DNA from: Isoetes taiwanensis
Taxonomy: Eukaryota > Streptophyta > Lycopodiopsida > Isoetales > Isoetaceae
Length of the DNA: 64,000 bases
Reading direction: 5' to 3'
Assembly: GCA_021234155.1 (NCBI GenBank)
Contig: JAJEKV010000010.1
Coordinates: forward strand, 4,314,871 to 4,378,870
The translations under genes were made by a program, and so were the position numbers. This document shows, in pieces, positions 37,048 to 49,370 of this stretch. Positions within the stretch are counted from its first letter, which is position 1; the number at the start of each line of letters is the position of its first letter. The notes beneath the pieces were generated by a model, which was given only the letters and a program-made list of their open reading frames with translations, ran no database searches and was not told the origin of the DNA.

Positions 37048-39359
37048 ACTCTAGCACCCAAAATGTGGTGGCTAAAATGCACGCTTTTTATGGTTCCACT
37101 GTGCTAACATGCTTTCACCCATACGTAATCGCGGTGCCTTGGATTGAGTCTAGACTTCTCTTTGGATGGATTTCCCTTGCTTTCTTCCCTAAAAGCCCTT
37201 CCAATTTCTATAATTTGTTCCCCTTTTTTCTATCTCTCGTGATTTACATGTTGTTAGATGGTACCCTCCTCGCGATCAACTTAAGGCCTTTAGGAAGATG
37301 TTTTGATTAGAAGGGAAAAGGGCATAAATCTCCCATTGTTGACAAAGAGACAAAGGGACTATGGTCAGAGGTTGATGTTCTTTGATTAGAAGGGAAAAGG
37401 GCATAAATTTGGGCTTCCACCTACCAGAGGTAGCAATAATATAGCAACTGTAACATTGATATTGTCTTATACAATATGCTCTTTACCTTAAGACATGGTC
37501 ATGACTTAAAATTCCTATCTCTCTAAGTCATTAACACATTTTTAAAAAGTTTGAACTCCAAATTAAAGCACCTTTTTACTTTGTGCAGTAAGATTAACGG
37601 ACAGAATATAACAAAGGATACATTAATATCTTGAATTTAAAAGCATATATCTTTCTTTTCTTTTATTGTTATTATCTATCTTTAAAAATAAGTGCATTCA
37701 CCTTTAAAGAAAAATATAAATGAAGAGTAAAATAAAGTATGTGGCAGCTAGAGTCGCTCGCAAAGCATCTATTGATACACAATATAAGTATAATAGTATA
37801 GCAAAAGAACTTTTGTTGCGCTACTTTCATAGACTTTATAACCGCTTATTCCATGTGGAGGTTTTGAAAGCGCTTTACATAGCATTGCACCTAAACAAAC
37901 ATCTTTGAAAATAAGATCTTCATGAAATTTCACAATACATCTGCTAGAGAATGTATAGAAGTTCTTCAAGTAGTTTACTGCGGCCATGAATAACAATTAT
38001 AAACCGCACAATTTAACAAAAGGGTAAGACTCACTATTAGAGGTAGGTTCAATTTGATGAGACTCTCCTTATCCTCGGGTTTCTACACGCTTCGGCATAG
38101 CCCTTTGAGTACACTAAGCAATTTTTCTTCCCTTGGTTTTGATGAAACCTCGGCTACCGTGATGTTTCCACTCACCATTTCGTGACTTGAAGTCTATTAC
38201 CAAACCAATCCCTTATCGGACGCTAAAGCAAAGATAATCATTCATGTTTACCGGAGCAAAGAGTTCTCAGATAATCCAAGTCCGCCTTTGTCTCTTTATA
38301 ATTTCATCGCCATCCTCAGGTTTTAATTTGGTTCTAAGCACCCTCTTATGCCACTTGCTTAGTCTTTAAAATTACACTAATTTTCACGCATTGTTTAATT
38401 AACATTTATGACGCATACCGCTTCATAGGATGTTGTTTCTTCATGTAATTTAAGTTTTGTCATGAGAGCATATTCATCCCTCAGAAGTTGGCTAGAAAGC
38501 TTAAGCCGCCAACATCGCCAAATTCAAAAAGCAAGAGGGGTCAACTTTAGCATCGTGAGGGCACCTTTCTATGTTAATTCATTTTGCAATTGTCAACGTG
38601 CGATGGCTATCATCACAATGATTCTTGGCCGTAAGGAATGATAAATCGATTTCCGCATGTCAATGGAGGTTGCACTGAATAATTTTGAATGGCCAAATGG
38701 GTCTTAATACGAGCAACCTCGACAGGGGATGAAATGTGTCTTAGCTTTGATTCAACATCTTTGGTAGTATAGTCAAGCATGCTCTTCAATTTTAGTTTTC
38801 CAAATTTCTCTTCATATATATGTTCTATGATAAAGTAAAACCAAAGAAGTGTAACCAGTGGAGAAACATTTTATAATGGTAATAATATAGCTAGTAAAAC
38901 AAAGCGACTTTCTTTGTTTTAACCGGCTCTATAATTTGTAACTTAGTCAAGATGATATATTATTGGAAAACAAAGGTTTTCTGGATGAGAATAGAATAGA
39001 ATAGAATAGATTTTATCGCCCACTTAATCTAACCGGCCTATAAAATCACAAAAGTACAAAGAGAGAGAGCAGCACAGCGAGCTACTACTCGTGATTAAAA
39101 CCCTCTACTTCCGGCATGGGTTTTCGGGAAAAACCTAGTAGCAATAAGTGATGCGCCGGTATATACCGCATGCTTATATGCTATAATCACAAGTACAAAC
39201 GAAGTTACCGCCTGACAAAAGAGGGCATAACCGCAGTCCACGTGATCCATTACCTCCCTCGGAGGTAATGACTTCCAAATAAAGCCTACGAGGCCGCGGT
39301 CAAAGAGCGTCGTCATGCAAGGCCCGACATAACTAAACCGAAAGCATACCGCGAGCGAT
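37048..39359. other. AT-rich sequence, no gene seen
   Basis: No supportable gene. It contains a 9-bp inverted repeat (ATTACCTCC at 39249-39257 and GGAGGTAAT at 39261-39269), a duplicated segment AAGGGAAAAGGGCATAAAT (about 37311 and 37391), and an ATAGA pentanucleotide run at 38988-39011. Confidence 0.4.
38988..39011. repeat. AATAG pentanucleotide microsatellite
   Basis: Almost five perfect copies of the pentamer AGAAT/ATAGA in a row. Confidence 0.85.
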
Positions 39360-40060
39360 ATGCTCAGACGGAGCAGCTCGGAGGGCGCGGACTTTCATCC
39401 CTTCAAATGGTGCCCCTCGCTGACATTGATGCATCACAATGCGGGCCCCGAATCCATCTCCCCGGGCTCACGCGGGAGGTGCACCGCGGCGCAATGGAAG
39501 CGAACACCGCTTTTCACATGGGTAGATGGGTGCACAGTAGTGTGTGGGCCCCTCGTGAGCATGGATTAACCCGCTGGCCGAGCAATTTGCCACCTTGACA
39601 TGTGATACGTGGCCTCTCAGATCCCAAAGCTGGGCCAAGGAAGCAAGCATCCGGCATCGCTTGGCAGCGCTGCTCTTGCAGTAATCGGGTCCACATCCGC
39701 AGCGGTTCCTACATTCCATACGGTGAACCATCAAGCTTCCTGCTTGTCTTTCCAAAGAAGCTGAGTCGCGCCTGAAATGGGCCACCGCTAAAGCAAGTTG
39801 GGCAGCCGCTTCATCCATAGCCACCACCTCTCGAAGTAAATAATGTGGACGCTCAGCAGCCCTTCCAGAATGGAAGGGGAAGCCTCGCCTCCTCGAGTAA
39901 GATCTCGATGCATGGGACCGCGGATTTCACTCCCAAAGGCTCCGCCAAGAAGGCCTTCAGACCGCTTCTAGATCGCCTCCAAGTGGTGCGTGAGGGATAT
40001 CACCGGGCTCCCACACTTCAGCCTCATAGAGGAGGACCGCACCCAAACCAAGGCTCCCCG
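39360..40060 (-). pseudogene. Decayed LINE-like (non-LTR) reverse-transcriptase C-terminal region
   Basis: On the minus strand, 40050 to about 39880 gives, across one frame change, AVLLYEAEVWEPGDIP.. then KAFLAEPLGVKSAVPCIEIL then LEEARLPLPFWKGC. Plant L1-type elements often carry, after the reverse transcriptase, a block shaped LLYGAEVW .. FLR..LGV..STP...LL.E.G..PL, and this matches that pattern. Downstream, 39827-39468 is open for 119 codons with Cys-rich content. Indels break the frame, so it is not functional. The family call rests on this single pattern. Confidence 0.4.
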
Positions 40061-41585
40061 AACAAGTGTGCCTCCCGTGACTCCATGCATACAAATGCCT
40101 TTCAGGATCGTTGTTTTGCATTGCATACCTACCGCAGTAAAAGCAAAGATGTTTTATGCCGCACGTGTGATTAAATATCCGGGTGAAGCTTCCATAAATA
40201 TTGTTGCATTGTGGCTTTAAGCAACACTAAGATGCCCCTAAATCAGTCTCAATGTATAAATTGTTTCTACCATTCTCCATCACTCTTGCAGATAATGTGG
40301 AAGATCCAAGGATTGATAGCAAAGAGAAAGCTTCAAGATGAGGATAATAAGAGAAATTATGCACTAACTTTTTTGTCTATTATCCTCATTGCACCGCTTT
40401 CAAGTGCTTGGCTTTGCCCCGCATAAGCTTATGTATCCCTTTCTCTCTCTTTAGCCAATCGCCATACTCACTTCAGTAGATTCTCCTTTATCCTCAGTTC
40501 TCACACCTAAGATAAAATGAAGTTATACAGATCTGAAGGTTCACTTGCATCGCGACCCCATCTAAGCATGGCAAAAGAAGTTATATCAGCTAACATTTGT
40601 GGGATTCAAAAGAGAGAAACATAGAAAAATTTATAAGCTCCAAATGCTAACATGTTAGCCATCATGCCCTTAACCGGCAAACATGGTGCAATTCAAACAT
40701 GCTTCCAAATGCACACACTTGGTAATTGCAAAGATTAAAGACGCTTAGATCTATCATTATCTCCCCGCCAGCTTAAACATAGTCAATAAAAGGCATGCAT
40801 TTTATACCTGCAGACAAAGAGTTCCAAAGACTGCTCCCAAAAAGCATCTAAGGTATCCGTATCAGTGGTGTTACAGAAAGCAAGGAAGCAAACTCTTTAA
40901 ACATAACCTCCCTGCCTCAAGGCCATAAAAAATCTGACTAAAAAATGGGAATCCATGTGGTAGAAAGGGAAAAGGTTGTGATTAAGGTTTCACGTGTACA
41001 ATAGGTGTAGGGATGTACAATAAAATTCCCAGTGAATAAAAGGCTCTACTTAATATGCATGTCTAATTAAACCAGATTCATTTTCGTGATGTTATCACGT
41101 AAGGGCTGCAAAAGAAATAAGTGCTGGCAATGCTAGAACAAAACTAAAAATACATGTGTCTATTGGTTATGATGGATTTCTTTGAGCTACTAAACACTTT
41201 TGAATTTGTTACGCTTACACCATGATCAAGAAAGGAAACATCATGCAAGATTGAAAATACAAGCATATACCTTTTACTTCTTTGCTCCATAGATGAAGCC
41301 TTGACTTTATAAAATTGATGAGTCTCAGAACATACGAGCAAAGTACAAAGAAATCTCATATTAACAATGTGGAGATGCATCAGCTACATCATTATAACTG
41401 CAATAATAAATCTAATCGATAACTGGCCATATCCTTCTTAGAGTATAGTACTTTGTAATCAACTTCTTCATATCAATAACCTATGATGTCCTTCCTCGTT
41501 CGCTTTCTTCCAAAATGTTAAACTTCTACCGGCGATGATGTATCATTGGCGTAATTCATTTTAAAACACATGAATAAAGATGTAC
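40061..41585. other. No supportable feature
   Basis: AT-rich sequence. Open frames such as 40211-40426 (+) and 41144-41380 (-) have no recognised motif. Confidence 0.4.
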
Positions 41586-41804
41586 CTATAGAGCACAATA
41601 GCCACCTGTGAATCAATCCAATCGCGATAACCCTGTGATTTTGTGACCGCATGCCTTTGTTGTGCTGCATCCACTTTTTGATGAAACTCGTAACTATATG
41701 TAGAAAGATGCATTAACCATATGCATTTTTCATTCTTCTTCTCTATGGTCAGTGGATAACCCCGATGCTTTGCCTCGCTAAACTCCTCGCTCCCATTGAT
41801 GAAT
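41586..41804 (-). CDS. Putative exon C of an unidentified gene
   Basis: The minus-strand frame of 73 codons reads FINGSEEFSEAKHRGYPLTI then EKKNEKCIWLMHLSTYSYEF then HQKVDAAQQRHAVTKSQGYR and DWIDSQVAIVLYR. It is bounded by CTATAG|GTACATC (donor) and by a polypyrimidine tract ending CCGAG just upstream (imperfect acceptor). This is the most protein-like frame in 40-43 kb. The family is not recognised. It lies 5 kb upstream of exon B on the same strand, so a shared gene is possible but unproven. Confidence 0.4.
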
Positions 41805-42889
41805 CTCGGAATAGAAGGAAAAAGGGTAAAACAACCTAAGACATGGTAGAAATGTAGGAGTAAAAATCTAAAAAACATCCAAACTCTAAAGAACCGCGAT
41901 CATGACTCAGATTTCAGAGCCATGAATTCCTATTTATAATGCGAATTGTTTCACATCATTAATCCGAGTTTAAAAGGTCATAGAGGCTTAAATTACATCT
42001 TTGTTTCTTAGTCACAACAAAGTTAGAATTGAATCGAGCTCTTGGTGGTAAACTACACCATGAATCAGCAATATTGCTTAGCTTCTCATGCCGCCATAAG
42101 ATCACAATAGCGTACCAGCTCTCGCTCATTTGATAACACAGAAAAATAGAGTGAGGTGAAACTCGATACGATCTAATTCTGTGGTTAAATCTTAGCCGCC
42201 TGATCTAGGGTCATCCAACACTTACGTAATAACTTTATAGAGCAGGATAAGGGGTTTGCAAAAAGTGTTGCTTTTTGGAAACGTATTACATAATCCCACC
42301 CTAAATGAATGATGGTTATATATACTTTGTTTTTATTTTGTCCAAGACAATTGTGTATTGGAGGAGGAACTCTGAGGCATATCTCAAGGTTGGGACGGAA
42401 CTTGAGGCTCCAAATACGTTCAGCACCTCGACTTCCTAAACCTTGCCTTAATAAACTTCTCTAAATTATTAGGCTTTCTATCCAACAATGCACCGAAGAG
42501 TGGTTGGCTACCACCTCTTGTGGAGGTCACTGTATCAACCACTCTCATAGTTCCTCAAGCACCTCATCACACTTCCAATATGTAACTGACCATCACTCTA
42601 CAATTGCAAACCAAAATGCCATATTAAATTAATCGAGCTATGCACTCCACATCGCACTGGCCGAGGGACTCTGCGGCTAGGATAAGCTCTACTCGACGGT
42701 TTGGCATGTAACCATATTGTGGCAGTCAAGTCTTAATTGATCCGCCTTGTCATGTATAATATTGAAACATAGTTATCGGGTTCCAAACATGATAATGTTC
42801 CCCACATCCAATAAGTGGATGGGAAGTGGCTACTACTGATATTTGGTCCGGTCCTTCAAAAAAATACAAAACCATTAAATGGGCAAATA
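41805..42889. other. No supportable feature
   Basis: AT-rich intergenic sequence without recognisable coding or structural features. Confidence 0.4.
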
Positions 42890-43170
42890 TATGTTAAAGT
42901 GTAGGCAAAAAATGTTGTAAGTATAGCTGATGTGGTAATTATCGAGAATTAATGATAACATAGGGTGTATGTGGCAATCTCTAAAGAATTAAGTATAGGC
43001 TGTAATCTCGAGTATTACAAGTATAGGCAAAAAAATAGGGTTGTAGCATAATCGACATGCGGGTAATTCTAGAGAATTAAATTATAATATAGGATGTGGG
43101 AATTTAATTCTATAGAATTAATGATAAAGCTAATTCGTGATAGGGTATGCAATTGTATATGATGTGGGCT
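42890..43170. repeat. Degenerate minisatellite with AATTCTAGAGAATT cores
   Basis: About five imperfect copies of a roughly 30-60 bp phrase, GTGGTAATTCTMGAGAATTAA followed by KTATAAYATAGG, occur near 42932, 42970, 42999, 43062 and 43096. Several cores (AATTCTAGAGAATT, ATTCTATAGAAT) are self-complementary. Confidence 0.55.
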
Positions 43171-43299
43171 GGAATCCATAATTAACCAAGGCCACTAAGC
43201 TATAATGAAATCTTGTATGTAACTACTATATTTGATGAATCCTTCTTATTCAAACCTCATTCCTTGCCTTCGGTCCTTTTCCTTCCTTTCTTTTGACCA

Positions 43300-43720
43300 T
43301 CCTTTAATTCATGGTGAGCGATAAATGTCCATCTCACAGACTACCGAGAGGCGTAAGAAGGAGATCAAAAAAGGATCTCCAAATCCCTTCCTCCCTCCTC
43401 ACAGGATGCCATCAGGCTGCCTTCCTCGCACTACAACCGGAGGAATACTGCAGTTTCTTGGGAGGAAAGTCACTAAGAAATCTCAATCTCAGCAGTAGCA
43501 GCAAGAGCCCCGAAGTCTCACGCATACACTAGCAGATTCTCACATGAAGCATTTGAGAAGGAGATTGAAAAAAGTAGAAGAAAAGTGGAGGAAGCTTTAT
43601 ATGAGTGAAGGGAAGAATTGAAGAAGAGAAGAAGGAAGAATCATGAATGCCTCCCTCTCCTCCTCCGATGATGAAGATGTTGCAGAAGCCATTCTGAGGA
43701 GATGGTAGACCTGTTTGGCA
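43300..43720 (+). pseudogene. Weak coding-like stretch, several stops
   Basis: One plus-strand frame reads ERRKKEIKKGSPNPFLPPHR, then after stops KHLRRRLKKVEEKWRKLYMS, then MNASLSSSDDEDVAEAILRR before a stop near 43706. The basic-helical pieces and the acidic SSSDDED segment are protein-like, but three stops break them. The family is unknown; a decayed transposon ORF is likely. Confidence 0.25.
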
Positions 43721-43926
43721 GAGGGAAGAAGAAGAGGATCAGGAGAATGAGGGCTAAGGATGAGTGTTTTTTTTTATTTATTTTTAGTTCATGAAAGCAA
43801 GTCGGGCATCTCCAAAAATGCCCCAATCTTAAGATTTTGAAATTCTCAGGCATCTTCTTAAACTGCCTTGAACTTTTTTTATCTTGAATAAAAGAGATGG
43901 GAACTCTAATAAAAGGCCCTCCTTAT

Positions 43927-44218
43927 GTAATATATTTTTCTGATAATATAAAGATTTAATTTCTGTAATTTGTTTCTACTCTCACTTTAATGCTGTACTT
44001 TAATTTCTTTAACTTGCTTTAGCTGTAATATATTTATCTAATGATATAAAGACCTAATTTCTGTAATTTGTTTCTACTATCACTTTAATGATGTACTTTA
44101 ATTTCTTCAACTTGCTTTAAGTGTAATATATTTTTATGATAATATAAAGACTTAATTTCTGTAATTCGTTTCTACTCTCACTTTGCTGTACTTTAATTTC
44201 TTCAACTTGCTTTAACTG
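43927..44218. repeat. 98-bp tandem repeat, three copies
   Basis: Units start at 43927, 44025 and 44123, each beginning GTAATATATTT and containing TTTCTGTAATTTGTTTCTAC and CTTTAATTTCTTCAACTTGC. The third copy ends near 44218 with a small deletion (CTTTGCTGTAC instead of CTTTAATGCTGTAC). Confidence 0.9.
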
Positions 44219-44467
44219 TCACTTCTACATTAATGCTGGAAAAGCCATTTTTTCTTCTTTGTCTCTGCTTAGGCGCTTCCAGAGTTCTGTTCTTAGCCTG
44301 TGGCAGATCAAGGTAAGCAGTTTGGAGTTGCTGACCAAGGTAAGCTTGACATCTTCTTTAACTTCTGATTTGTAAAACACATCCCAGACAGATCTAAGTT
44401 CAGAAACTGTTTTGAATTCTTGCTCTTTCAATCTTAGTTTTGAGAGAGCTCAACCTTAGTTTTGAAA

Positions 44468-44544
44468 TCACGCCAGGCGTGAATTACGTTTGTGTGCAAA
44501 AGGTTTAAATTGCAAATTAATCCAATTCACGCCTAGCGTGAATT
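44468..44544. repeat. Palindromic repeat copies 1 and 2 (AATTCACGCC arms)
   Basis: Copy 1 at 44468-44482 is TCACGCC-A-GGCGTGA. Copy 2 at 44524-44544 has perfect 9-base arms AATTCACGC and GCGTGAATT around CTA. Copy 2 is preceded by TTTAAATTGCAAATTAATCC and followed by TACAATGGCTAGTTGTCTTA, a context shared with copies 3 and 4. Confidence 0.8.
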
Positions 44545-47219
44545 GCCTACAATGGCTAGTTGTCTTAACACTAGACCTGTACCATGATGGACCATTAAAG
44601 GGCATTTTGAAGGTTCACAAAAAAAATCATATAAAATCAATAACACAAAAACTAGCCAAACCCTTTCTAGAAGTTGATATATGGCAGTCTTGCTTCACAT
44701 AAAAAATATACAAAAATGTATCAGCTCCCATTCTTGTGAGTTATGCTCTAGCAAACCCAAGGGGGTCAAGTACCAAAAGCTTTATGTTCACACAAAGTAA
44801 AACTGTCTTGATGCAAAGATTTTTTTGATTTTTTTGGTTATAATACTATTTTTCTACATGAGATATAGAGCAAGGCACAAAAAACCACATCTCAATTCGA
44901 AGTATGTGAAGGAAGATAGAGCAATTCAAACATAATAGAGTCAAAACTGTCCTCTGCCTTCTGAGAACCAGTACTGGTTCCCAGAAAGTAGTTGTGATAT
45001 AAGAACAACAACTTTCAGAAGGAGATCAATTTTGAGTTCAAATTTGGCATATAAGTAGTTCACAAGGTCCTCCATCCTATAAAAATATTTATTGAGTTTG
45101 AATTTGATGTTTTGACTTTTATTTCTATTTTCAATTTTAGGGAATTTATACAAATGGATAGCACTGCTATATATGACTCTAGGTTGTCCTCCAAAAAATC
45201 ACATTATGAAAGTTTATAAGGATATGAAACCAATGCAAAAACAAACTCGTGGAAAGAGCAAAAGACATGGTAAAAAAAAATCAAAAACGATATCTGTACC
45301 TACCCATTACTGGTCCATAGTTCATTCAAAAATTGATACTATCCTTATATTAATCTATTTCAAGTTGAGTTTTGGGATACGAGTAGCTCTTGGACCACTT
45401 TGTTTAGAAAAAATATTTGTTGTTCATTATCTTGAAGATTGTAATAGAATAGATAACATCAATTATATTATATCTTCCATGTTTATTCTAGATTTGTGCC
45501 CTAAGGTGTGACTTTACAAAATCACATTCTCAAAATATCTCATGTCAATAAACCAATGCAAAAAGAACCAAGGAAAAATATGAAAAACTTTTACTATAAA
45601 AAATCAAGATAGACTGCTATCTACAGTCCAGTTGCAGACCATCATTGGTCCAAATGACTGAAAGTTTAAAAATCATTAATGGTGCCACCTTAATCAATTT
45701 TGATCTCAACTTTCACATATAGTTTACTTGTATGATTCTCTATGAGACAAAATTAATTGATTAGGTTAGCTTGCATAATTTAAGGGTAAGGTTGAAGCAC
45801 AAAAATTTGAGAATTTATAGGGTATTTATGACCAATTGAACCTACATGGACTTTCACTTACACTTTTCAAAAATCATGTGATCGAAGCTATAAAGACATA
45901 ATATCATTCTATGGAAAAAAATGGATAAAGCTAGTGAGAGATATATGCTCTATACAATTGGTTGGTAATGCCTGCTTATATAAATTAAAACCTTAGAAAT
46001 AACATGTTACTTTAACATGCAACTAGAGATTTCTATTGCCAAGAAAGGTTTGCATCCATAAAAAATATAATATACATGAAAGATAACTTACATGTAATAT
46101 TATTCTACTTGGATGACAATGCTTTATAGCAGTAACACATATATGAAGTTTATGCTAGTAAGAAATAAACAGATTTCATGGTATTTTTTTCAATAAGACC
46201 ATAGAATCTATATAAGAGATCTCTATACATGTCATTTCTCACGTTTTGAACTATTTTAAAGGCATATTTGGGGAAAAGTAGTGTCTCTTTCTATGAACCA
46301 AAGCGGCATATATAAAATGTTATGTGGTCTATTTATATATTGTCATGGCTAAACTTCACAATATCCACTTGAATTCATCAATAAACATCACTAACTTAAT
46401 CATTGAGGAGTTTTGGACCTATAATTATGGAGTTGGCCCAACTTTTTATGCTTTAATGTGTTAATCCGGCTGTTGTACAACATATTTGAATTCCAAAAAT
46501 TGCATGGTTACACCATAGTTACACTATATGTAATGTGATAAGAGTTATGTTCTATGAAGATATAAATAGAACACGTCATTTATTACCCACGTGGCATTAT
46601 GGATAGTTGTTATTGGAGCACTTTAACATATATTTTTGTCCAGAATTTCGTATAGTAGATTCTTTTAGTAAATACTGAGCTTAACATGACTTATGAACAC
46701 TCCAAAAAATCATGAAACTATAGCTCGTATAGTTAGGAACTCATGGCCACAAGAATTAAATCAAAACTTGTTATAATGAGAGAGAAACAATTCTTGAACC
46801 TCAAGCAGCTTTTTTGAACAAAAAAGGGTTTGGCGGCTTCCACTGATGTCAGATGATAGCAAGAAAACATGGGAACATAAAACTCAATGTAATGATAAAC
46901 ATGCAAATACCTCTAACTTTAGCAAGGTTTAGGTCACTTTATGTTAGAAATATTGAAGAAGGCAGTTCTGGACTGGTGCAGAAACTGCCAAATTCTATAA
47001 TATTTGAGCAATCACCACAAGATATAGGTGACCCCATTGGTCTTGAAATTCTCAGAGGTCATTAAGAAACAAGTGAAGACTCAAATGACGGTGGTATATT
47101 ATAAAACTGAAATTTCTTTCGTGGGTTACATGGGTTTAAGTGGCACAGGTCATGTGGGCCAGTTCTGGTCCATGGATCAGGAATGGTCCCAGGGACAGGT
47201 CTAGTGTTAATATTAATGT

Positions 47220-47490
47220 CTTACACAAAAGACTTCTGCTAATTCTATTAACGCATTCAAAGAGTTTAAACTTTAAATTAGCCTAATTCACGCCTGGCAT
47301 AAATTGGGTACAATGGCTAGTCTTCTTAATGTTAATCTCCTACACACCAATCGCGAATTAGCAAACGGGCATAAAGTACCTTCTACTAATTCTACTATTG
47401 CATTCAAAGAGTTTAAATTATAAATTATTGCAATTCACGTCTGGCGTGAATTCACTAATGTATAGTTACTACTATTAATCTCTTAATCTC
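47220..47490. repeat. Palindromic repeat copies 3 and 4 in a ~145-bp tandem pair
   Basis: Two adjacent, related segments each run from a TAATTCTAYTA and GCATTCAAAGAGTTTAAA context, through a palindrome (47285-47305 with one arm decayed; 47432-47452 with arms AATTCACG and CGTGAATT), into AATGKMTAGT..TTAATCTC. The shared context with the 44.5-kb copies shows a repeat family rather than chance palindromes. Confidence 0.75.
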
Positions 47491-47579
47491 TAGTTTCCTT
47501 CCAGTTCAAATCTGCTTTTATTGTCTATCTTTTTTTTTGCGTAGATCATTAATTATCTCTTCCGCTCAATAATGCCAGG

Positions 47580-48042
47580 ACTCATGATCGAGAAGGTGAA
47601 GGAGGCGCTCCAAACTCTAATGACGCTGCGGTTGAGCAGTTTGAACACACGCCTGACACGTATTCAACTGAAGTTCCTTCTATGCCAGAAGGACACTTCA
47701 TGCCAGGGCCTATACCAGTCTTTAAGTTTCGTGAAGGTCTTGATATTTACTGCCATAATATGACCGGGGATGTATTCGGGGATGGCTACAAGCATGGCCT
47801 TATTCAATGAGGAGTTATATCGTGCTCTGGACATGCTTGAAATAGAGAATGCTCAGCTGAGAATGAGAATTGTAGAGCTCGAAGCCATTTTGGGTAATAG
47901 CCCAATAGCTGCACCATCTAATTTGTCAGATTCTTCTGCGCCAGCTTCTCTTGTTCCAACCTCTACTGTGCCAGCTTCTCTTGTTTCTACTTTTGCTGTG
48001 CCACCTTCTCCTATGCCACCATTTGATACTACTAAGGAATAA
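47580..48042 (+). pseudogene. Two-frame coding remnant with acidic N part and coiled-coil/Pro-Ser C part
   Basis: After an acceptor-like polypyrimidine tract ending GCGTAG (47545), one frame reads HDREGEGGAPNSNDAAVEQF then EHTPDTYSTEVPSMPEGHFM then FREGLDIYCHNMTGDVFGDG and stops at TGA near 47807. The overlapping frame continues as NEELYRALDMLEIENAQLRM and RIVELEAILG (leucine-zipper-like heptads), then a Pro/Ser/Ala tail with a repeated PASLV, stopping at TAA (48040-48042). A one-base slip near 47800 would join them. This looks like the 3' exon of a transposon or host gene. The family is not recognised. Confidence 0.35.
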
Positions 48043-49113
48043 CATACAGATCTATGTAAAAAAATGTAAAGAGTGTCTAATGTTTTGTAAACTCCTGAAT
48101 GATCTGGTCTGTAGGCCTTATAGTTTTGAAATTTTGAATGAATGGTCTGGTCTGCAAGCCTATTAATTCTAGAGCCTAATTGAACTCCAACACAGACCAA
48201 ACAACCATCCTGAATGAATGAGCCATAGGAGCCCTCCTCTTTACTTCCAAATGAAAATGTACATCATATTCTTAGAACACTTCCAATTGCACCCTGCTAC
48301 CAAATCAGATTGTATTCTTAAGTTCTTAGCATCCAGAGATCTGTCTTCTGGTTATACATTCTAATTGTGCAGAGTCTAAACAGGTTTCCAAATAAAGTAC
48401 AGCACAAGCATCAACCATCAGTTAAAGAAATAGAGTGTGGTAACTGATTGACCACTCTTGCAAAGAAAATTCATATGTCATTCAAAAGAAAATAGGCCTG
48501 CAACACCAATGAGAAAACCAAAGTACAGCCAACCATCATATAAAAAAGCGCTTGGAACATGTGCAAAAATAGAAAAGCAAGGAGAACAAAGAGAAATAGT
48601 TAGCATGAGCAACAGAACATACACTAAACTAGACATTCCAATGGTACACAGAAATGTTGTTCGTAGAAATAAAGAATTAATAGCAATTATCTTGTAGGTG
48701 AAGGAAGAGGTTGCAGAGAAATGTTTATAGGGATTAACAAAACCAGATAATCTAAGCCAGTGTACTACTTTTAAAGCACCAAGGTGCAGTCAAAACAAGC
48801 ACAAATGAGTAGATGCAGCCAAAACAAGTGAGTATGAGAATCTCCATACAGAATGGGGTTTTAAAGGACACTACTAGAGTCAAAACCATCCATGGCTTCA
48901 AGTAGGACAATCTCAGCTTTTATTATTGGCATAGACCTTTGTGTATTCCTGAAAGGCGTAAAATAGAGCATGCAATGATAAAGTTTAAAGCGAGCTTCGA
49001 AGCATAGCCTTCAAAAAGGCTACAGAAGTATCAGACCAAGGATGTGCTATGCAGATCAAAAACTAAGAAGAATATTTTGCCAGGCAAACCATTGTGAAAA
49101 GAAAAATATCTAA
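48043..49113. other. No supportable feature
   Basis: AT-rich sequence up to the outer LTR boundary at 49114. The bases immediately left of the LTR are TCTAA. I see no gypsy pol homology here of the kind that flanks the other LTR. Confidence 0.45.
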
Positions 49114-49370
49114 TGTGACGTCCCCTACTCATATACGGTGCACTCACCGTATACAAACAGGAGTTCATCCCCCATACCAGCTCCAAACTGATACAGGGCC
49201 CTCCATGTATCACTGCAACCTTGATGAGTTCCAGTGGGAAGAATGAAGGGGTCATTTTACCCTGTCTCCCTCAGGGCCTACCTAGCTGCGGAAGCGTCAC
49301 TACAAGAGAATGACTACTAGACGTCAGAGAAATCGTCAGAGGGTCCAAACCAATTTGTCAAATGTATATT

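Larger units (their letters stand above)
44219..47583. other. AT-rich region with dispersed palindromic repeats
   Basis: No gene is supportable over 3.3 kb. It carries four copies of an AATTCACGCC-armed palindrome (annotated separately) and a perfect 16-bp palindrome GAACCAGTACTGGTTC at 44965-44980. The 112-codon frame at 45173-45511 (+) has no recognised motif. Confidence 0.5.

Noticed and set aside
39468-39827. 119-codon Cys-rich minus-strand ORF as a host gene
   Set aside because: It sits directly downstream of the LINE-like reverse-transcriptase remnant in the same orientation and has no independent homology I can recognise. It is treated as part of that remnant.
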